DNA of 64,000 nucleotides from Bacillota bacterium (GCA_009711785.1 VENA01000024.1:36957-100956); one strand, 5' to 3'; shown: positions 28,029 to 37,959, counted from the first letter of the stretch. Notes: generated by a model from the letters alone, not told the origin. Translations and numbers: made by a program.

Positions 28029-28060
28029 TTTATTGGGACTGTATACAGTCCCAATTTATT
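28029..28060 (+). terminator. Terminator after rplS
   Basis: TTGGGACTGTATACAGTCCCAA (28033-28054) is a perfect palindrome followed by TTTATT. Confidence 0.78.
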
Positions 28061-28102
28061 ATATATAGGAAAATATTTTTATTAAATATTGGTGGTGTTA
28101 AG

Positions 28103-28966
28103 ATGAAAGTAAATTGGTATCCAGGACATATGAAAAAAACTAAAGAATTATTGCAAAAGAACTTAAAGTTAGTAGATGTGGTATTTGAAATTTTAGATTC
28201 TAGAATACCGATAAGTAGTAAAAATCCTGATATTGACAAAATCACAGGACAGAAGCCGAGAATAGTAATTTTAAATAAAAGTGATTTAAGTAGTGAAGCT
28301 GGAAATAATGAATGGCTAGAATATTTTAATAAAAAAAACATACCGGCGGTTTTAGTAAATGGAGTAACAGGTTCAGGTATTAAAAATCTATTTAATATTA
28401 CAAATAAACTAATGAAAAATAGAAATGATAGATTAATAAAAAAGGGAATAAAAAATAAACCCATAAGGGCTATGATAGTAGGTGTACCAAATGTAGGTAA
28501 ATCGACTGTTATAAACGCATTAACAGGAAAAAGAAGTGCTAAGACTGGAAATAAACCAGGAGTAACTAAAGGTAAACAGTGGATAAAGCTTAAAGGTAAT
28601 ATTGAATTATTAGATACACCTGGAATTTTATGGCCTAAATTAGATAGTAAAACAGTTTCTTATAATCTAGCTTTTACAGGGGCAATAAAGGACGATATAG
28701 TTGACATTGAAACTTTAGGACTTAAACTAGTAGAAAATATTATAAAAAAATCACCTAAACTTTTAATAGATAGATATAATATAGTTATTGAAGAAGAAGA
28801 AAAACCTTTAGAGGTATTGAATAGTATCGCTATAAAAAGAGGTTGTATTATTAAAGGTGGCGAAATAGATTATACAAGAGTTACCAAATTAATTATAGAT
28901 GAGTATAGAAAAGGAAAAATAGGAAAGATTACTTTAGAGTTACCAAAAGACATAGTGGAGGTTTAA
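28103..28966 (+). CDS. rbgA: Ribosome biogenesis GTPase RbgA (YlqF)
   Basis: RbgA is a circularly permuted GTPase needed for late 50S assembly. The 287-residue protein has the permuted order: G4 NKSD near residue 58 precedes G1 GVPNVGKST near residue 130 and G3 DTPG, followed by the ANTAR-like C-terminal domain. It begins with MKVNWYPGHMKKTKELL, the family hallmark. ATG 28103 follows GGTGGTG. The signal peptidase gene often found between rplS and rbgA is absent here. Confidence 0.96.
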   Translation: MKVNWYPGHMKKTKELLQKNLKLVDVVFEILDSRIPISSKNPDIDKITGQKPRIVILNKSDLSSEAGNNEWLEYFNKKNIPAVLVNGVTGSGIKNLFNITNKLMKNRNDRLIKKGIKNKPIRAMIVGVPNVGKSTVINALTGKRSAKTGNKPGVTKGKQWIKLKGNIELLDTPGILWPKLDSKTVSYNLAFTGAIKDDIVDIETLGLKLVENIIKKSPKLLIDRYNIVIEEEEKPLEVLNSIAIKRGCIIKGGEIDYTRVTKLIIDEYRKGKIGKITLELPKDIVEV

Positions 28967-28968
28967 AA

Positions 28969-29601
28969 GTGTTAACTATAGAAAAAGAATTGTGGAAAGA
29001 AGGATATAATTATATAGCATGTGTCGATGAGGTCGGTAGAGGGTGCCTAGCAGGGGATGTAGTAGCTTCTGCAGTGGTTATGCCTAAAGATCTATTTATA
29101 GAAGGTATAAACGACTCTAAAAAGCTCACAGCAAAAAAAAGAGATAAGCTTTATGATATTATATATTCTAAAGCTGTAGCCATTGGAATTGGGAGTGTGG
29201 ATTCAAAAGAAATAGATGAGATTAACATTAAAAGGAGCACTCACAAAGCAATGAAAAAAGCAATTAATAATTTGAGCGATAAAAATGGTGACTTGATAAA
29301 ACCGGACTTTGTTTTAATCGATGCTGAAAAAATTGACATTAAAATTCCTCAAAAGAACATTATAAAAGGAGACTCTAAAAGCCACGGAATTGCAGCAGCA
29401 TCTATAATAGCTAAGGTGTATAGAGATAGGTTATGTAAGGAATGGTCAAAGGAATTTAAAGGATATGGTTTAGAAAAGCATAAAGGATATGGTACTAAGG
29501 AACATATTAAAGCTTTAAAGAAAAAGGGACCGTCAAAGATACATAGACTTAGTTTTCTAAAAAATATTTTAGATGATGACAAACAACTTTCAATGATTTA
29601 A
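28969..29601 (+). CDS. rnhB: Ribonuclease HII
   Basis: RNase HII removes RNA from RNA-DNA hybrids and single ribonucleotides from DNA. The 210-residue protein has the catalytic acidic residues in CVDEVGRGCLAGDV (DEXGRG motif), DSKKL, and LIDAEK plus AAASIIAKVYRD. GTG 28969 follows GTGGAGG, only two bases after rbgA. It ends the rplS-to-rnhB gene string before a perfect terminator. Confidence 0.97.
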   Translation: MLTIEKELWKEGYNYIACVDEVGRGCLAGDVVASAVVMPKDLFIEGINDSKKLTAKKRDKLYDIIYSKAVAIGIGSVDSKEIDEINIKRSTHKAMKKAINNLSDKNGDLIKPDFVLIDAEKIDIKIPQKNIIKGDSKSHGIAAASIIAKVYRDRLCKEWSKEFKGYGLEKHKGYGTKEHIKALKKKGPSKIHRLSFLKNILDDDKQLSMI

Positions 29602-29609
29602 AATTTGAT

Positions 29610-29660
29610 AATGATAAAATAGTAATAAATTATTTTTATTACTATTTTATCATTATTTTA
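29610..29660. terminator. Bidirectional terminator after rnhB
   Basis: A perfect 20-bp AT-rich stem (29610-29629 with 29635-29654) with a 5-base loop and T-rich flank. The minus-strand CmpB-like gene ends inside it. Confidence 0.82.
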
Positions 29661-30085
29661 TTATCTAAAAAATCATGATATCTTTCAAATATTAGACCTA
29701 CAACAAACCAAGCAGGAAAATAATCTAATCTAATATAACCGAAAAAGGTAAGACTTGTAGATTTTTTATAATCCCATGGGCAATATCCTATTAAAATGTC
29801 TAGAATAAAGCCTGATGTAAATTCTATTAAATAAATCAAAAACACCCATATAAAACCTCTTATTAAAAAATTATACCTCCTTATTTTGTCATGTATTGAT
29901 TCAAAAAAAATAGCCAGTCCATATATGAAAAACATCCAAATATAAGTATGACCCGTCAATGCAAAATCACCAGAAATCAATGAAGATAAACCAGTCCAAA
30001 GTATTTCTAATAAAAGGCCACTAAGACCATAAATAATAAAATGTATCATAATGTTATTATAAGGATTAATATAATAAATATACAT
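29642..30085 (-). CDS. CmpB-like small membrane protein (putative ABC transporter type IV family)
   Basis: The 147-residue product has four hydrophobic segments and the pattern IYGLSGLLLEILWTG, SGDFALTGHTYIWMFFIYGLA and LIEFTSGFILDILIGYCPWDYK, which I recognise as the putative ABC transporter type IV (CmpB) family. Neither ATG 30085 nor ATG 30049 has a clear ribosome binding site, so the start is uncertain. Transport has been proposed for the family by name only; no ATPase partner is adjacent. It is the only minus-strand gene between 8 kb and the window end, inserted between rnhB and dprA. Confidence 0.65.
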   Translation of the reverse strand: MYIYYINPYNNIMIHFIIYGLSGLLLEILWTGLSSLISGDFALTGHTYIWMFFIYGLAIFFESIHDKIRRYNFLIRGFIWVFLIYLIEFTSGFILDILIGYCPWDYKKSTSLTFFGYIRLDYFPAWFVVGLIFERYHDFLDNKIMIK

Positions 30086-30147
30086 AATGTTACATTTCTA
30101 TATAAAAAACTACAAAATATTAGCTGTGTTCAGCTGAATGTCGCTAT

Positions 30148-30176
30148 TTGACTATTACCCAGGCAATTTTTAAATT
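30148..30176 (+). promoter_or_regulatory. Possible promoter before dprA
   Basis: TTGACT (30148-30153), 17 bases, TAAATT (30171-30176). It lies in the 184-base gap before dprA, in a short stretch (about 30121-30168) that is less AT-rich than its surroundings. A TATAAT at 30220-30225 is closer to the gene but has no -35. Otherwise I see nothing in the gap. Confidence 0.4.
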
Positions 30177-30269
30177 ATTTATCTGTATATTTTTGTGTCT
30201 AAAATAATAAACTTAAGACTATAATATCTATATATATTAGTGAAAAATAAACTTAGGAAGTGAAACTAG

Positions 30270-31373
30270 TTGAAAGAAAGAGATGTATTAATATGGTTAA
30301 GTAGTTTGAGTAAAATAGAATGTAAAGATATGTACAATATATCTAATAATATTAGAAATTTATCTATGCTTTGGAAGATATCTGTTAATGATCTAAAAAA
30401 ATTAAAATGTATTAATAATAAATTAAAAGAAGAAATTATAGCAAAGAGAAATAAAACGTATTTTGAAAACTTTATTGAAAAAAATAAGAAGTTTAATGTA
30501 AAAATAATTACAATACTAGATGATACATATCCTGATTTGTTAAAAAAAATATATATGCCACCTAAAGTTTTGTATATTAAAGGTAAGTTAATAGAGAAAA
30601 ACAACCCTACAGTAAGTATTATAGGATCTAGAAAAGCAACAAAATATGGAATGTTTCATGCTGAAAAATTTGCAAAGGAATTGTCAAAGTTAGGGGTTAG
30701 TATTGTAAGTGGAATGGCAAAAGGTATAGACACCTTTGCTCACATTGGAGCTTTACATAATAGGGGAAAAACTATTGCAGTTTTAGGCTCAGGTGTTGAT
30801 ATTATATATCCTAAATGTAATAATAAATTGTATAAAAAAATATCAGAAAATGGTACTATTGTCTCAGAGTTTCCTTTAGGTACTCAACCGATAGCGAGAA
30901 ATTTCCCTAAAAGAAATAGAATTATAAGTGGATTATCATTAGGTGTTTTGGTTATAGAAGCTGCTTTAAGAAGCGGTACTTTGATTACAGTAAATTATGC
31001 TTTAGAACAGGGAAGAGAAGTTTTTTCATTACCAGGAAACGTAAATAGTCCTAATAGTATAGGCACTAATAAATTAATAAAGGATGGGGCAAAATTAACA
31101 ACAAATATATATGACGTTATAGAAGAAATAAATACATTAAAAGAAAGATATAATATATTAACTAAGGGGAAAATAAATTCAAATACTTTAAGTGAAAAAG
31201 AACTTAAAGTAATAAATTGTATAATTAATGGACCAATTCAATATGATATGATATCTTATAATACAGGGATAAATATTAATGAATTATGTAGTATTATTAA
31301 AATACTAAAACTAAAGGGTTTAATAAATGAAACAAATGGAAAAATATTTTCATTAAAAATGGACTACATTTAA
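30270..31373 (+). CDS. dprA: DNA processing protein DprA
   Basis: DprA binds incoming single-stranded DNA and loads RecA during natural transformation. The 367-residue protein has an N-terminal helical domain, then the Rossmann-like core with IIGSRKATKYG, SGMAKGIDTFAHIGAL, VLGSGVDIIYP, FPKRNRIISGLS and EAALRSGTLITVNYALEQGREVFSLPGNV, and a C-terminal winged-helix-like domain. TTG 30270 is seven bases after AGGAAGTG. The product is widespread in non-transformable bacteria too, so competence is not implied. Confidence 0.96.
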   Translation: MKERDVLIWLSSLSKIECKDMYNISNNIRNLSMLWKISVNDLKKLKCINNKLKEEIIAKRNKTYFENFIEKNKKFNVKIITILDDTYPDLLKKIYMPPKVLYIKGKLIEKNNPTVSIIGSRKATKYGMFHAEKFAKELSKLGVSIVSGMAKGIDTFAHIGALHNRGKTIAVLGSGVDIIYPKCNNKLYKKISENGTIVSEFPLGTQPIARNFPKRNRIISGLSLGVLVIEAALRSGTLITVNYALEQGREVFSLPGNVNSPNSIGTNKLIKDGAKLTTNIYDVIEEINTLKERYNILTKGKINSNTLSEKELKVINCIINGPIQYDMISYNTGININELCSIIKILKLKGLINETNGKIFSLKMDYI

Positions 31374-31388
31374 TGAATTTGATATAAT
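31360..31388 (+). promoter_or_regulatory. Candidate promoter for topA
   Basis: TGGACT (31360-31365), 17 bases, TATAAT (31383-31388). The -35 lies inside the end of dprA. Confidence 0.5.
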
Positions 31389-31421
31389 AATTTACATTAT
31401 GAAATTCGGAGGTGCTTTATT

Positions 31422-33494
31422 TTGGCAAAATCTTTGGTTATCGTTGAATCACCGGCAAAGGCAAAAACTATAGGAAAATTTCTAGGAAAAAAATATAAAA
31501 TAAAGGCTTCGGTAGGACATGTTAGAGATTTACCTAAAAGCAAATTAGGAATAGATATTGAAGATAATTTCAATCCAAGATATATTACTATAAGAGGTAA
31601 AGGTCCTGTACTGAGTGAACTAAAAAAAGAAGCTAAAAAAGTAGACGAAATATACTTAGCAACTGACCCCGATAGAGAAGGTGAAGCTATTTCCTGGCAT
31701 TTAGCGACTGCTTTAGGATTAGATAAAACGGGTAAAAATAGAATAGAATTTAATGAAATTACTAAATCTGCTATACAAAAGGCCATAAAGAATCCAAGAG
31801 ATATAGATATGAAGTTAGTAGATGCTCAACAGGCAAGAAGGATTCTTGATAGACTTGTAGGATATAAAATTAGTCCTTTATTATGGAGAAAGGTAAGAAA
31901 AGGATTAAGTGCTGGTAGAGTTCAATCTGTAGTAACAAAACTTATTTGTGATAGGGAAAAAGAAATAAAAAAATTTGAGCCTAAGGAATATTGGTCTATA
32001 AATTTATTTTTAAATAAGAATGGAAAAGATTTTGAAGCTTCGTTCTATGGTAAGAAAATTAATAATAAAAATAAGAAAATAGAAATAAATAATGAAGATG
32101 AAGTTAACGAAATAATAAAGAATATAGAAAAAGGAACCTTTATAGTTAATAAAGTTAAAAGAGGAACTAAAAGAAGAAATCCTTATTCGCCTTTTACTAC
32201 TAGTAGCTTACAACAGGAAGCATCGAAAAAGATAGGTTTTTCAACAAAGAAAACGATGCGTATAGCTCAACAACTATATGAAGGAATTGATATAAAAGGA
32301 AAAGGAACAACAGGTCTTATTACATATATAAGAACTGATTCAATAAGAATATCTAATGAAGCTCTTAGTCAATCTAAGGATTTTATTTTAAAGGAATATG
32401 GAGAAAAGTATTATTCAGGTAAAAAACGAAAAGGGAAGAAAAAAGATATACAAGATGCCCACGAAGCAATAAGACCAACATCTGTATTTAATACACCTAA
32501 TTATTTAAAAAAATCTTTAACAAAAGACCAATACAAACTTTATCAACTAATATGGAAAAGGTTTGTAGCAAGTCAAATGAAACCAGCAATTTTTGATACC
32601 TTATCTGTAAGGATTAATTGTAATGATTATATCTTTAAAGCTAGTGGTTCAAAAATAAAATTCGATGGATTTTTAAAAGTGTATGATACGGGTAATAAAA
32701 AAGATAAGATCGATATACCTGATCTTAAAGAGAATGAGAAGCTAGATTTAACTAAAATAGATCCTAAACAACACTTTACTAAGCCTCCAGCAAGATATTC
32801 AGAGGCATCCTTAGTAAAAACGTTAGAAGAACTAGGTATAGGTAGACCAAGTACGTATGCACCTACAATAAGTACAATATTAAGCAGAGGATACGTAAAT
32901 ATAGAAAATAAATATTTTGTACCTACGGATCTAGGAATTTTAGTTACAGAAATATTAGAAGAACATTTTACTAACATAGTAAATAAGAAGTTTACTGCTG
33001 AGATGGAAGAAAACCTTGATAAAATAGAAGAAGGTAACTTAAAATGGAAAAAAGTAATTAAAGATTTCTATGAAGACTTTAAACTAGTTTTAGAAGCAGC
33101 AGAAAAAGAAATGAAGGAAATAGAAATAAAAGATGAAGAAACTGATGTAATATGTGAAAAGTGTGGAAGAAATATGGTAATAAAGCACGGTAGATACGGA
33201 AAGTTTTTAGCATGTCCTGGTTATCCTGATTGTAAAAATACAAAACCAATTTTAAAAGAAGTAGGGGTTAAATGTCCAAAATGTAAAGATGGTGACGTAA
33301 TTCAGAGACGATCAAAAAAGGGAAGAAAGTTTTATGGATGTAGTAATTATCCAGATTGTGATTTTATTTCTTGGGATAAACCAGTTGAGAAAAAATGTCC
33401 TGAATGTAATAGTTTCATGGTTAAAAAGACTCCCAAAAAAGGAAGTTATTTAAAATGTACTAACTGTGGTAAAAAAATTGACGCAGAAAAATAA
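31422..33494 (+). CDS. topA: DNA topoisomerase I
   Basis: TopA relaxes negative supercoils. The 690-residue protein has the N-terminal TOPRIM domain (KSLVIVESPAKAKTIGKFLG; DPDREGEAISWHL), the catalytic tyrosine in GLITYIRTDS near residue 303, and at the C terminus three zinc-finger motifs (CEKCGRNM with CPGYPDC, CPKCKDGD with CSNYPDC, CPECNSFM with CTNCG). Length is typical for Firmicutes. TTG 31422 follows CGGAGGTG at 31407-31414. The dprA-topA pair is common. Confidence 0.98.
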   Translation: MAKSLVIVESPAKAKTIGKFLGKKYKIKASVGHVRDLPKSKLGIDIEDNFNPRYITIRGKGPVLSELKKEAKKVDEIYLATDPDREGEAISWHLATALGLDKTGKNRIEFNEITKSAIQKAIKNPRDIDMKLVDAQQARRILDRLVGYKISPLLWRKVRKGLSAGRVQSVVTKLICDREKEIKKFEPKEYWSINLFLNKNGKDFEASFYGKKINNKNKKIEINNEDEVNEIIKNIEKGTFIVNKVKRGTKRRNPYSPFTTSSLQQEASKKIGFSTKKTMRIAQQLYEGIDIKGKGTTGLITYIRTDSIRISNEALSQSKDFILKEYGEKYYSGKKRKGKKKDIQDAHEAIRPTSVFNTPNYLKKSLTKDQYKLYQLIWKRFVASQMKPAIFDTLSVRINCNDYIFKASGSKIKFDGFLKVYDTGNKKDKIDIPDLKENEKLDLTKIDPKQHFTKPPARYSEASLVKTLEELGIGRPSTYAPTISTILSRGYVNIENKYFVPTDLGILVTEILEEHFTNIVNKKFTAEMEENLDKIEEGNLKWKKVIKDFYEDFKLVLEAAEKEMKEIEIKDEETDVICEKCGRNMVIKHGRYGKFLACPGYPDCKNTKPILKEVGVKCPKCKDGDVIQRRSKKGRKFYGCSNYPDCDFISWDKPVEKKCPECNSFMVKKTPKKGSYLKCTNCGKKIDAEK

Positions 33495-33529
33495 ATTATG
33501 TTAAATAATTATAAAGTTGTCGAAATTAG

Positions 33530-33558
33530 TTGAATGTTTGTTAAAAATATGATATTAT
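33530..33558 (+). promoter_or_regulatory. Candidate SigA promoter for hslV-hslU-codY
   Basis: TTGAAT (33530-33535), 17 bases, TATTAT (33553-33558), 31 bases before the hslV start. Confidence 0.6.
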
Positions 33559-33589
33559 TTCTGTTGTTTTGAGGATAGGAGTTGAAAAT

Positions 33590-34120
33590 ATGTTAAAAGG
33601 TACAACTATAATAGCTGTTAAAAGAGGTAGTAAGATAGCAATAGCAGGTGACGGACAAGTTACAATGGGGAATAAGACTGTTATGAAACATACTGCAAAA
33701 AAGGTAAGGAAACTATATAACAATGAGGTAGTTGTTGGATTTGCAGGGTCAGTAGCTGATGCTGTGACATTATCCGAAAAACTAGAAGAAAAATTAGAGC
33801 AATTCAGCGGCAATTTAAAAAGATCTTCAGTTGAGTTAGCAAAAGAGTGGAGAAGAGATAAAGTATTAAGGAAACTAGAAGCTATGTTGATTGCAGGAGA
33901 TAAAGAAAATTTACTTGTGATTTCTGGAAATGGAGAAGTAATAGAACCAGATGAAGGAATAGCAGCAATAGGCTCAGGTGGAAGTTATGCTTTTGCAGCA
34001 GGAAAAGCTTTAATAAAACACTCAGATTTAGAAATTAGAGATATAGTAAAAGAATCATTATCTATAGCTTCATCAATTTGTGTATTTACAAATAATAATA
34101 TAACCGTTGAAGAACTTTAA
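33590..34120 (+). CDS. hslV: ATP-dependent protease subunit HslV
   Basis: HslV (ClpQ/CodW) is the proteasome-like peptidase of the HslUV complex. The 176-residue protein starts [13 protein letters not shown]; removal of the short propeptide would expose Thr as the nucleophile, followed by the family segments [31 protein letters not shown] and [19 protein letters not shown] 33590 follows AGGAG; an upstream ATG/GTG start at 33569 would add residues before the propeptide and is unlikely. It precedes hslU and codY, the Bacillus cod operon order but without a codV/xerC gene. Confidence 0.95.
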   Translation: MLKGTTIIAVKRGSKIAIAGDGQVTMGNKTVMKHTAKKVRKLYNNEVVVGFAGSVADAVTLSEKLEEKLEQFSGNLKRSSVELAKEWRRDKVLRKLEAMLIAGDKENLLVISGNGEVIEPDEGIAAIGSGGSYAFAAGKALIKHSDLEIRDIVKESLSIASSICVFTNNNITVEEL

Positions 34121-34134
34121 AGGAGGTGTTCTAA

Positions 34135-35529
34135 GTGAAGGAATTGACACCAAGAGAGATAGTAAAACAGCTAGATAAATATATTATTGGTCAGAAGAAA
34201 GCTAAGAAATCAGTAGCTATAGCCTTAAGAAATAGATACAGAAGAAATAAATTAGACAAAGAGTTTCAAGAGGAAGTTAAACCTAAAAATATAATTATGA
34301 TGGGCCCAACAGGGGTTGGAAAAACTGAAATTGCCAGAAGATTAGCAAAACTTGTGAAAGCTCCATTTGTAAAGGTTGAAGCGACTAAATTTACTGAGGT
34401 TGGCTATGTTGGAAGAGATGTAGAGTCTATGATTAGGGATTTAGTGGAAACTTCTATAAGAATGGTTAAAAATGAAAAGATTAACAAAGTATATGACAGA
34501 GCTGAAAAATTGGCTGATAAAAGAATAGTGGAAATTTTAGTACCATCTAAAAAGAAAAATAACTATCCAAATCCTTTAGAAGCCTTTTTTGGAAATAGTG
34601 CTAATGTAGATTCTGAGAAAGATGAAAATGAGGATAAGTCTGATGATATTAAGTATAGAAGAACTGAGATAAGAAATAAATTAAAAAATGGTGAGTTAGA
34701 AGAAGAAACTATAGAAATTGAAGTGGAACAAAATAATAATTCTACAATGGAAATGTTTAGTGGCGCAGGATTAGAAGAATTTAACATTAATATGAGTGAT
34801 GTCTTAGGTGGAATAATTCCGAAACAAAAGAAAAAAAGGAAAATGAAAATTAAAGAAGCTAGAAAAATCCTTGCATCACAAGAAGCACAGAAACTTGTTG
34901 ATATGGATAGGATAAAAGAAATAGCAATAAAAAAAGTTGAGAATAATGGTATAGTGTTTATTGATGAGATAGATAAAATATGTGATAGAGGCAATAAGGG
35001 TGGTCCAGATGTTTCAAGAGAAGGTGTTCAGAGGGATATACTACCTATTATTGAAGGAAGCACTATTGTAACAAAACATGGACCTGTGAAAACAGATCAT
35101 ATATTATTTATAGCAGCAGGAGCATTCCACGTTGCTAAAATAAGTGATTTAATCCCGGAAATTCAGGGTAGATTTCCTATAAGGGTTGAATTAGATAGTT
35201 TGACTAAAGAAAATTTTGAAGAGATTTTAGTGAAACCTCAGAATGCTTTAATAAAACAATATAAATTATTGTTAAATACAGAGGGAATTGATTTAAAATT
35301 CAAAGAAGATGCTATAAAGGAAATAGCACAAACTGCTTATATTATAAACGAACAATCTGAAAATATAGGAGCAAGAAGATTGCATACAATTTTAGAGGAA
35401 TTACTAGAAGAAGTTTCATTTGAAGCACCAGAAATTGGAATGCAAGAAATAGTAATCACAAAAAAATATGTAAATGATAGATTAGGTGAAAAGGCAAATC
35501 AAAAAGATCTGTCTAAGTACATACTATAG
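34135..35529 (+). CDS. hslU: ATP-dependent protease ATPase subunit HslU
   Basis: HslU (ClpY) unfolds substrates and feeds them into HslV. The 464-residue AAA+ protein begins [31 protein letters not shown], has Walker [10 protein letters not shown] near residue 60, an acidic low-complexity I domain (about 140-220, with [12 protein letters not shown]), Walker [11 protein letters not shown] and sensor segments, and ends with the usual short C-terminal tail ending in SKYIL, which docks in HslV. GTG 34135 follows AAAGGAGGTG. Confidence 0.97.
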   Translation: MKELTPREIVKQLDKYIIGQKKAKKSVAIALRNRYRRNKLDKEFQEEVKPKNIIMMGPTGVGKTEIARRLAKLVKAPFVKVEATKFTEVGYVGRDVESMIRDLVETSIRMVKNEKINKVYDRAEKLADKRIVEILVPSKKKNNYPNPLEAFFGNSANVDSEKDENEDKSDDIKYRRTEIRNKLKNGELEEETIEIEVEQNNNSTMEMFSGAGLEEFNINMSDVLGGIIPKQKKKRKMKIKEARKILASQEAQKLVDMDRIKEIAIKKVENNGIVFIDEIDKICDRGNKGGPDVSREGVQRDILPIIEGSTIVTKHGPVKTDHILFIAAGAFHVAKISDLIPEIQGRFPIRVELDSLTKENFEEILVKPQNALIKQYKLLLNTEGIDLKFKEDAIKEIAQTAYIINEQSENIGARRLHTILEELLEEVSFEAPEIGMQEIVITKKYVNDRLGEKANQKDLSKYIL

Positions 35530-35541
35530 AGGAGGATAATA

Positions 35542-36324
35542 ATGGGCGAAAGTTTATTAACAAAAACAAGAAAATTAAATAAGATACTTCAAGAATCAGG
35601 TTCAAAACCAGTATCGTTTAAAGAAATAAGTGATACTTTAAGTGAAATATTAGAAGCAAATGTATATATAGCTAGTAGAAGAGGTAGAGTATTAGGGTTT
35701 AATTTATCAACCGGATTTGAATGTAGTATAATTGAAAGTGAAGTAGTTGAAGAGAGAAGATTCCCTAAAGAATATAATGATGAGTTATTAAAAATTAATG
35801 AGACTCAAGAAAATATACACGAAACTACTGATTGCGTATTCGATAGAGTAACTAAATGTGATTATCCAAATAAAATTGCAACTGTAATACCAATACTTAG
35901 TGCAAGTGGAAGATTAGGGACTTTAGTATTAGCAAGATTTGGGAGAGAATTTACTGAAGAAGATTTAGTATTAGCAGAATATAGTGCTACTATAGTTGGA
36001 ATGGAGATTTTAAGAGCGAAGAATGAGGAAATAGAAGAAGAAGCTAGAAAGAAAACTATAGTACAAATGGCTATAGGAACGTTATCTTTTTCAGAATTAG
36101 AAGCAGTAGAACATATTTTTAATGAATTAGATGGCGATGAAGGATTGCTAGTAGCAAGTAAAATAGCTGACAGAGTTGGAATAACAAGATCAGTAATAGT
36201 AAACGCACTAAGAAAGTTTGAAAGTGCTGGAGTAATTGAATCTAGGTCTTTAGGCATGAAAGGGACATATATTAAGATATTAAATGAAAAATTAATGGAT
36301 GAATTAAATAAAATGAATAAATAA
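35542..36324 (+). CDS. codY: GTP-sensing pleiotropic transcriptional repressor CodY
   Basis: CodY senses GTP and branched-chain amino acids and represses nutrient-acquisition, stationary-phase and sporulation-related genes. The 260-residue protein has an N-terminal GAF domain ([16 protein letters not shown] onwards) and a C-terminal winged helix ([48 protein letters not shown]), whose recognition helix is nearly identical to known CodY proteins. ATG 35542 follows GAGGAGG. It is cotranscribed with hslVU. I found no obvious CodY box in the operon's promoter. Confidence 0.97.
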   Translation: MGESLLTKTRKLNKILQESGSKPVSFKEISDTLSEILEANVYIASRRGRVLGFNLSTGFECSIIESEVVEERRFPKEYNDELLKINETQENIHETTDCVFDRVTKCDYPNKIATVIPILSASGRLGTLVLARFGREFTEEDLVLAEYSATIVGMEILRAKNEEIEEEARKKTIVQMAIGTLSFSELEAVEHIFNELDGDEGLLVASKIADRVGITRSVIVNALRKFESAGVIESRSLGMKGTYIKILNEKLMDELNKMNK

Positions 36325-36337
36325 TTTTTAAAAAATG

Positions 36338-36366
36338 TTGCCAAACTAAAAAAGGTATGGTATACT
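36338..36366 (+). promoter_or_regulatory. SigA promoter for rpsB
   Basis: TTGCCA (36338-36343), 17 bases, TATACT (36361-36366), followed at once by a structured leader. Confidence 0.7.
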
Positions 36367-36470
36367 ACTTAAGGTGAAAAACTCACACTTGATGATTTTC
36401 AAAGATGTGCCTAAAGGGTCCTTTGAAAAGATGACTTAAGTGGTGGTAAAAAACATAGGAGGTGAATGTA
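36367..36470 (+). ncRNA. Structured leader of rpsB (putative S2 autoregulatory RNA)
   Basis: ACTTAAG (36367-36373) can pair with CTTAAGT (36435-36441) to close a multi-branched fold. Inside are a small GTG/CAC stem and a 9-bp stem TTTTCAAAG (36396-36404) with CTTTGAAAA (36421-36429), capped by a GC-richer loop containing CCTAAAGG. The ribosome binding site AGGAGGTG follows. Ribosomal protein leaders before rpsB are known in several groups; assignment here rests on position and fold only. Confidence 0.5.
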
Positions 36471-37169
36471 ATGTCAGTTATTACTATGAAACAGTTATTA
36501 GAAGCAGGTGTACATTTTGGACATCAAACTAGAAGATGGAATCCAAAAATGGCTGACTACATTTTCACAGAGAGAAATGGAATCTATATTATAGATTTAC
36601 AAAAGACTGTGAAAATGGTTGAAGATGCATATGAGGTTGTTAAGGAAATTTCTGCAAATGGAGGAGAGATTCTTTTTGTAGGAACTAAGAAGCAAGCTCA
36701 AGAATCTATTAAGGAGAATGCAACAAGATGTGGAATGCATCATGTAAGTCAAAGATGGTTAGGTGGTATGTTAACTAACTACAAGACTATAAGAAGAAGA
36801 ATCAAAAGGTTGCATGATCTTAAGAAAATGGCTGAAGATGGAACTTTTGATGTATTACCTAAGAAAGAAGTCTTAGAATTGAATAGAGAAGAAGAAAAGC
36901 TTGAAAAATTCTTAGGCGGAATTAAGGACATGAAAGGAATACCTGATGCTTTATTTGTGGTAGATCCTAGAAAAGAGAGAATAGCTGTTAAAGAAGCTGA
37001 AATATTAGGAATACCTGTAATAGGAATTGTTGACACAAATTGTGATCCTGACGAAATAGATTATATTATTCCAGGAAATGATGATGCTATTAGAGCTGTA
37101 AAGCTTTTAACAGAAACAATGGCTAATGCAGTTTTAGAAGGTAAACAAGGCGAACAGGTAGAAGAATAA
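36471..37169 (+). CDS. rpsB: 30S ribosomal protein S2
   Basis: The 232-residue small-subunit protein has [51 protein letters not shown] and [25 protein letters not shown], diagnostic for bacterial S2. ATG 36471 follows AGGAGGTG; a GTG at 36462 belongs to that site. A strong two-part terminator separates it from tsf, which has its own candidate promoter, so S2 and EF-Ts may be expressed at different levels. Confidence 0.98.
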   Translation: MSVITMKQLLEAGVHFGHQTRRWNPKMADYIFTERNGIYIIDLQKTVKMVEDAYEVVKEISANGGEILFVGTKKQAQESIKENATRCGMHHVSQRWLGGMLTNYKTIRRRIKRLHDLKKMAEDGTFDVLPKKEVLELNREEEKLEKFLGGIKDMKGIPDALFVVDPRKERIAVKEAEILGIPVIGIVDTNCDPDEIDYIIPGNDDAIRAVKLLTETMANAVLEGKQGEQVEE

Positions 37170-37180
37170 AATATAAGCTT

Positions 37181-37236
37181 ATTGGTAAGGGTTATAAGGG
37201 AGGACTTTCCCTTACTACTCTTACCAATTTTTAAAT
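37181..37236 (+). terminator. Two-part stem terminator after rpsB
   Basis: ATTGGTAAG (37181-37189) pairs with CTTACCAAT (37220-37228); inside, TAAGGGA (37195-37201) pairs with TCCCTTA (37208-37214). TTTTTAAATTT follows. Confidence 0.8.
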
Positions 37237-37237
37237 T

Positions 37238-37265
37238 TATCAAATGTTAAAAAAGATAGTATAAT
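37238..37265 (+). promoter_or_regulatory. Weak candidate promoter for tsf
   Basis: TATAAT at 37260-37265 is a perfect -10; the -35 (TTATCA, 37238-37243, 16-base spacer) is poor and lies close to the rpsB terminator. Confidence 0.4.
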
Positions 37266-37304
37266 TTACTAAAATTATATAAAAATAATATTGGAGGGAT
37301 AAAT

Positions 37305-37952
37305 ATGGCGATAACAGCAGCAATGGTAAAAGAATTAAGAGAAGAAACTGGTGCAGGTATGCTTGATTGTAAAAAAGCTTTAGTAGAAACAGATGGTAAT
37401 ATAGAAGAGGCAGTTGAATATTTAAGAAAGAAAGGTTTATCAAAAGCAGCTAAAAAGGCTGGTAGAGTAGCAGCAGAAGGAATCATAGAATCCTACATAC
37501 ATGGAGGAAGAATTGGCGTATTAGTTGAAATTAACAGTGAAACTGATTTTGTTGCTAAAAATGATGAATTCAAACAGTTTGCAAAAGATATAGCAATGCA
37601 AGTAGCAGCACAAAATCCTAAGTACGTATCTAGAGAAGAAGTACCAAGTTCTGTAGTAGAGAAAGAAAAACAAATATTAAAAGAACAAGCTTTAAATGAA
37701 GGTAAACCAGAGCATATAGTTGAAAAAATGGTAGAGGGAAGAATAGACAAGCATTTTAAAGAAATTTGTTTATTAGATCAGCCTTTTATTAAAGATCCTG
37801 ATGTAGAAGTTAAAGAATTATTAAAAGAAAAGATAGCTAAGCTTGGAGAAAATATAGTAATAAGAAGATTTGAAAGATATGAAGTAGGCGAAGGTGTTGA
37901 AAAGAAAGAAGAAAACTTTGCTGAAGAAGTTGCTAAGCAAATGAATAAGTAG
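37305..37952 (+). CDS. tsf: Elongation factor Ts
   Basis: EF-Ts recharges EF-Tu with GTP. The 215-residue protein has the UBA-like N-terminal domain with [19 protein letters not shown], the core [15 protein letters not shown] (contact with EF-Tu) and a C-terminal coiled-coil module. It is of the short Firmicutes type (longer forms have about 290 residues). ATG 37305 follows GGAGGG. Confidence 0.97.
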   Translation: MAITAAMVKELREETGAGMLDCKKALVETDGNIEEAVEYLRKKGLSKAAKKAGRVAAEGIIESYIHGGRIGVLVEINSETDFVAKNDEFKQFAKDIAMQVAAQNPKYVSREEVPSSVVEKEKQILKEQALNEGKPEHIVEKMVEGRIDKHFKEICLLDQPFIKDPDVEVKELLKEKIAKLGENIVIRRFERYEVGEGVEKKEENFAEEVAKQMNK

Positions 37953-37959
37953 GCTATAT

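Noticed and set aside
29349..29582. Antisense reading frames inside conserved genes, for example within rnhB
   Set aside because: They lie entirely opposite strongly conserved coding sequence, have no ribosome binding site and resemble no family; they follow from the AT-rich codon usage.
30121..30170. Riboswitch or insertion-sequence end in the spacer before dprA
   Set aside because: The stretch is less AT-rich but has no long stem, no terminal repeat pair and no known riboswitch motif that I could recognise.
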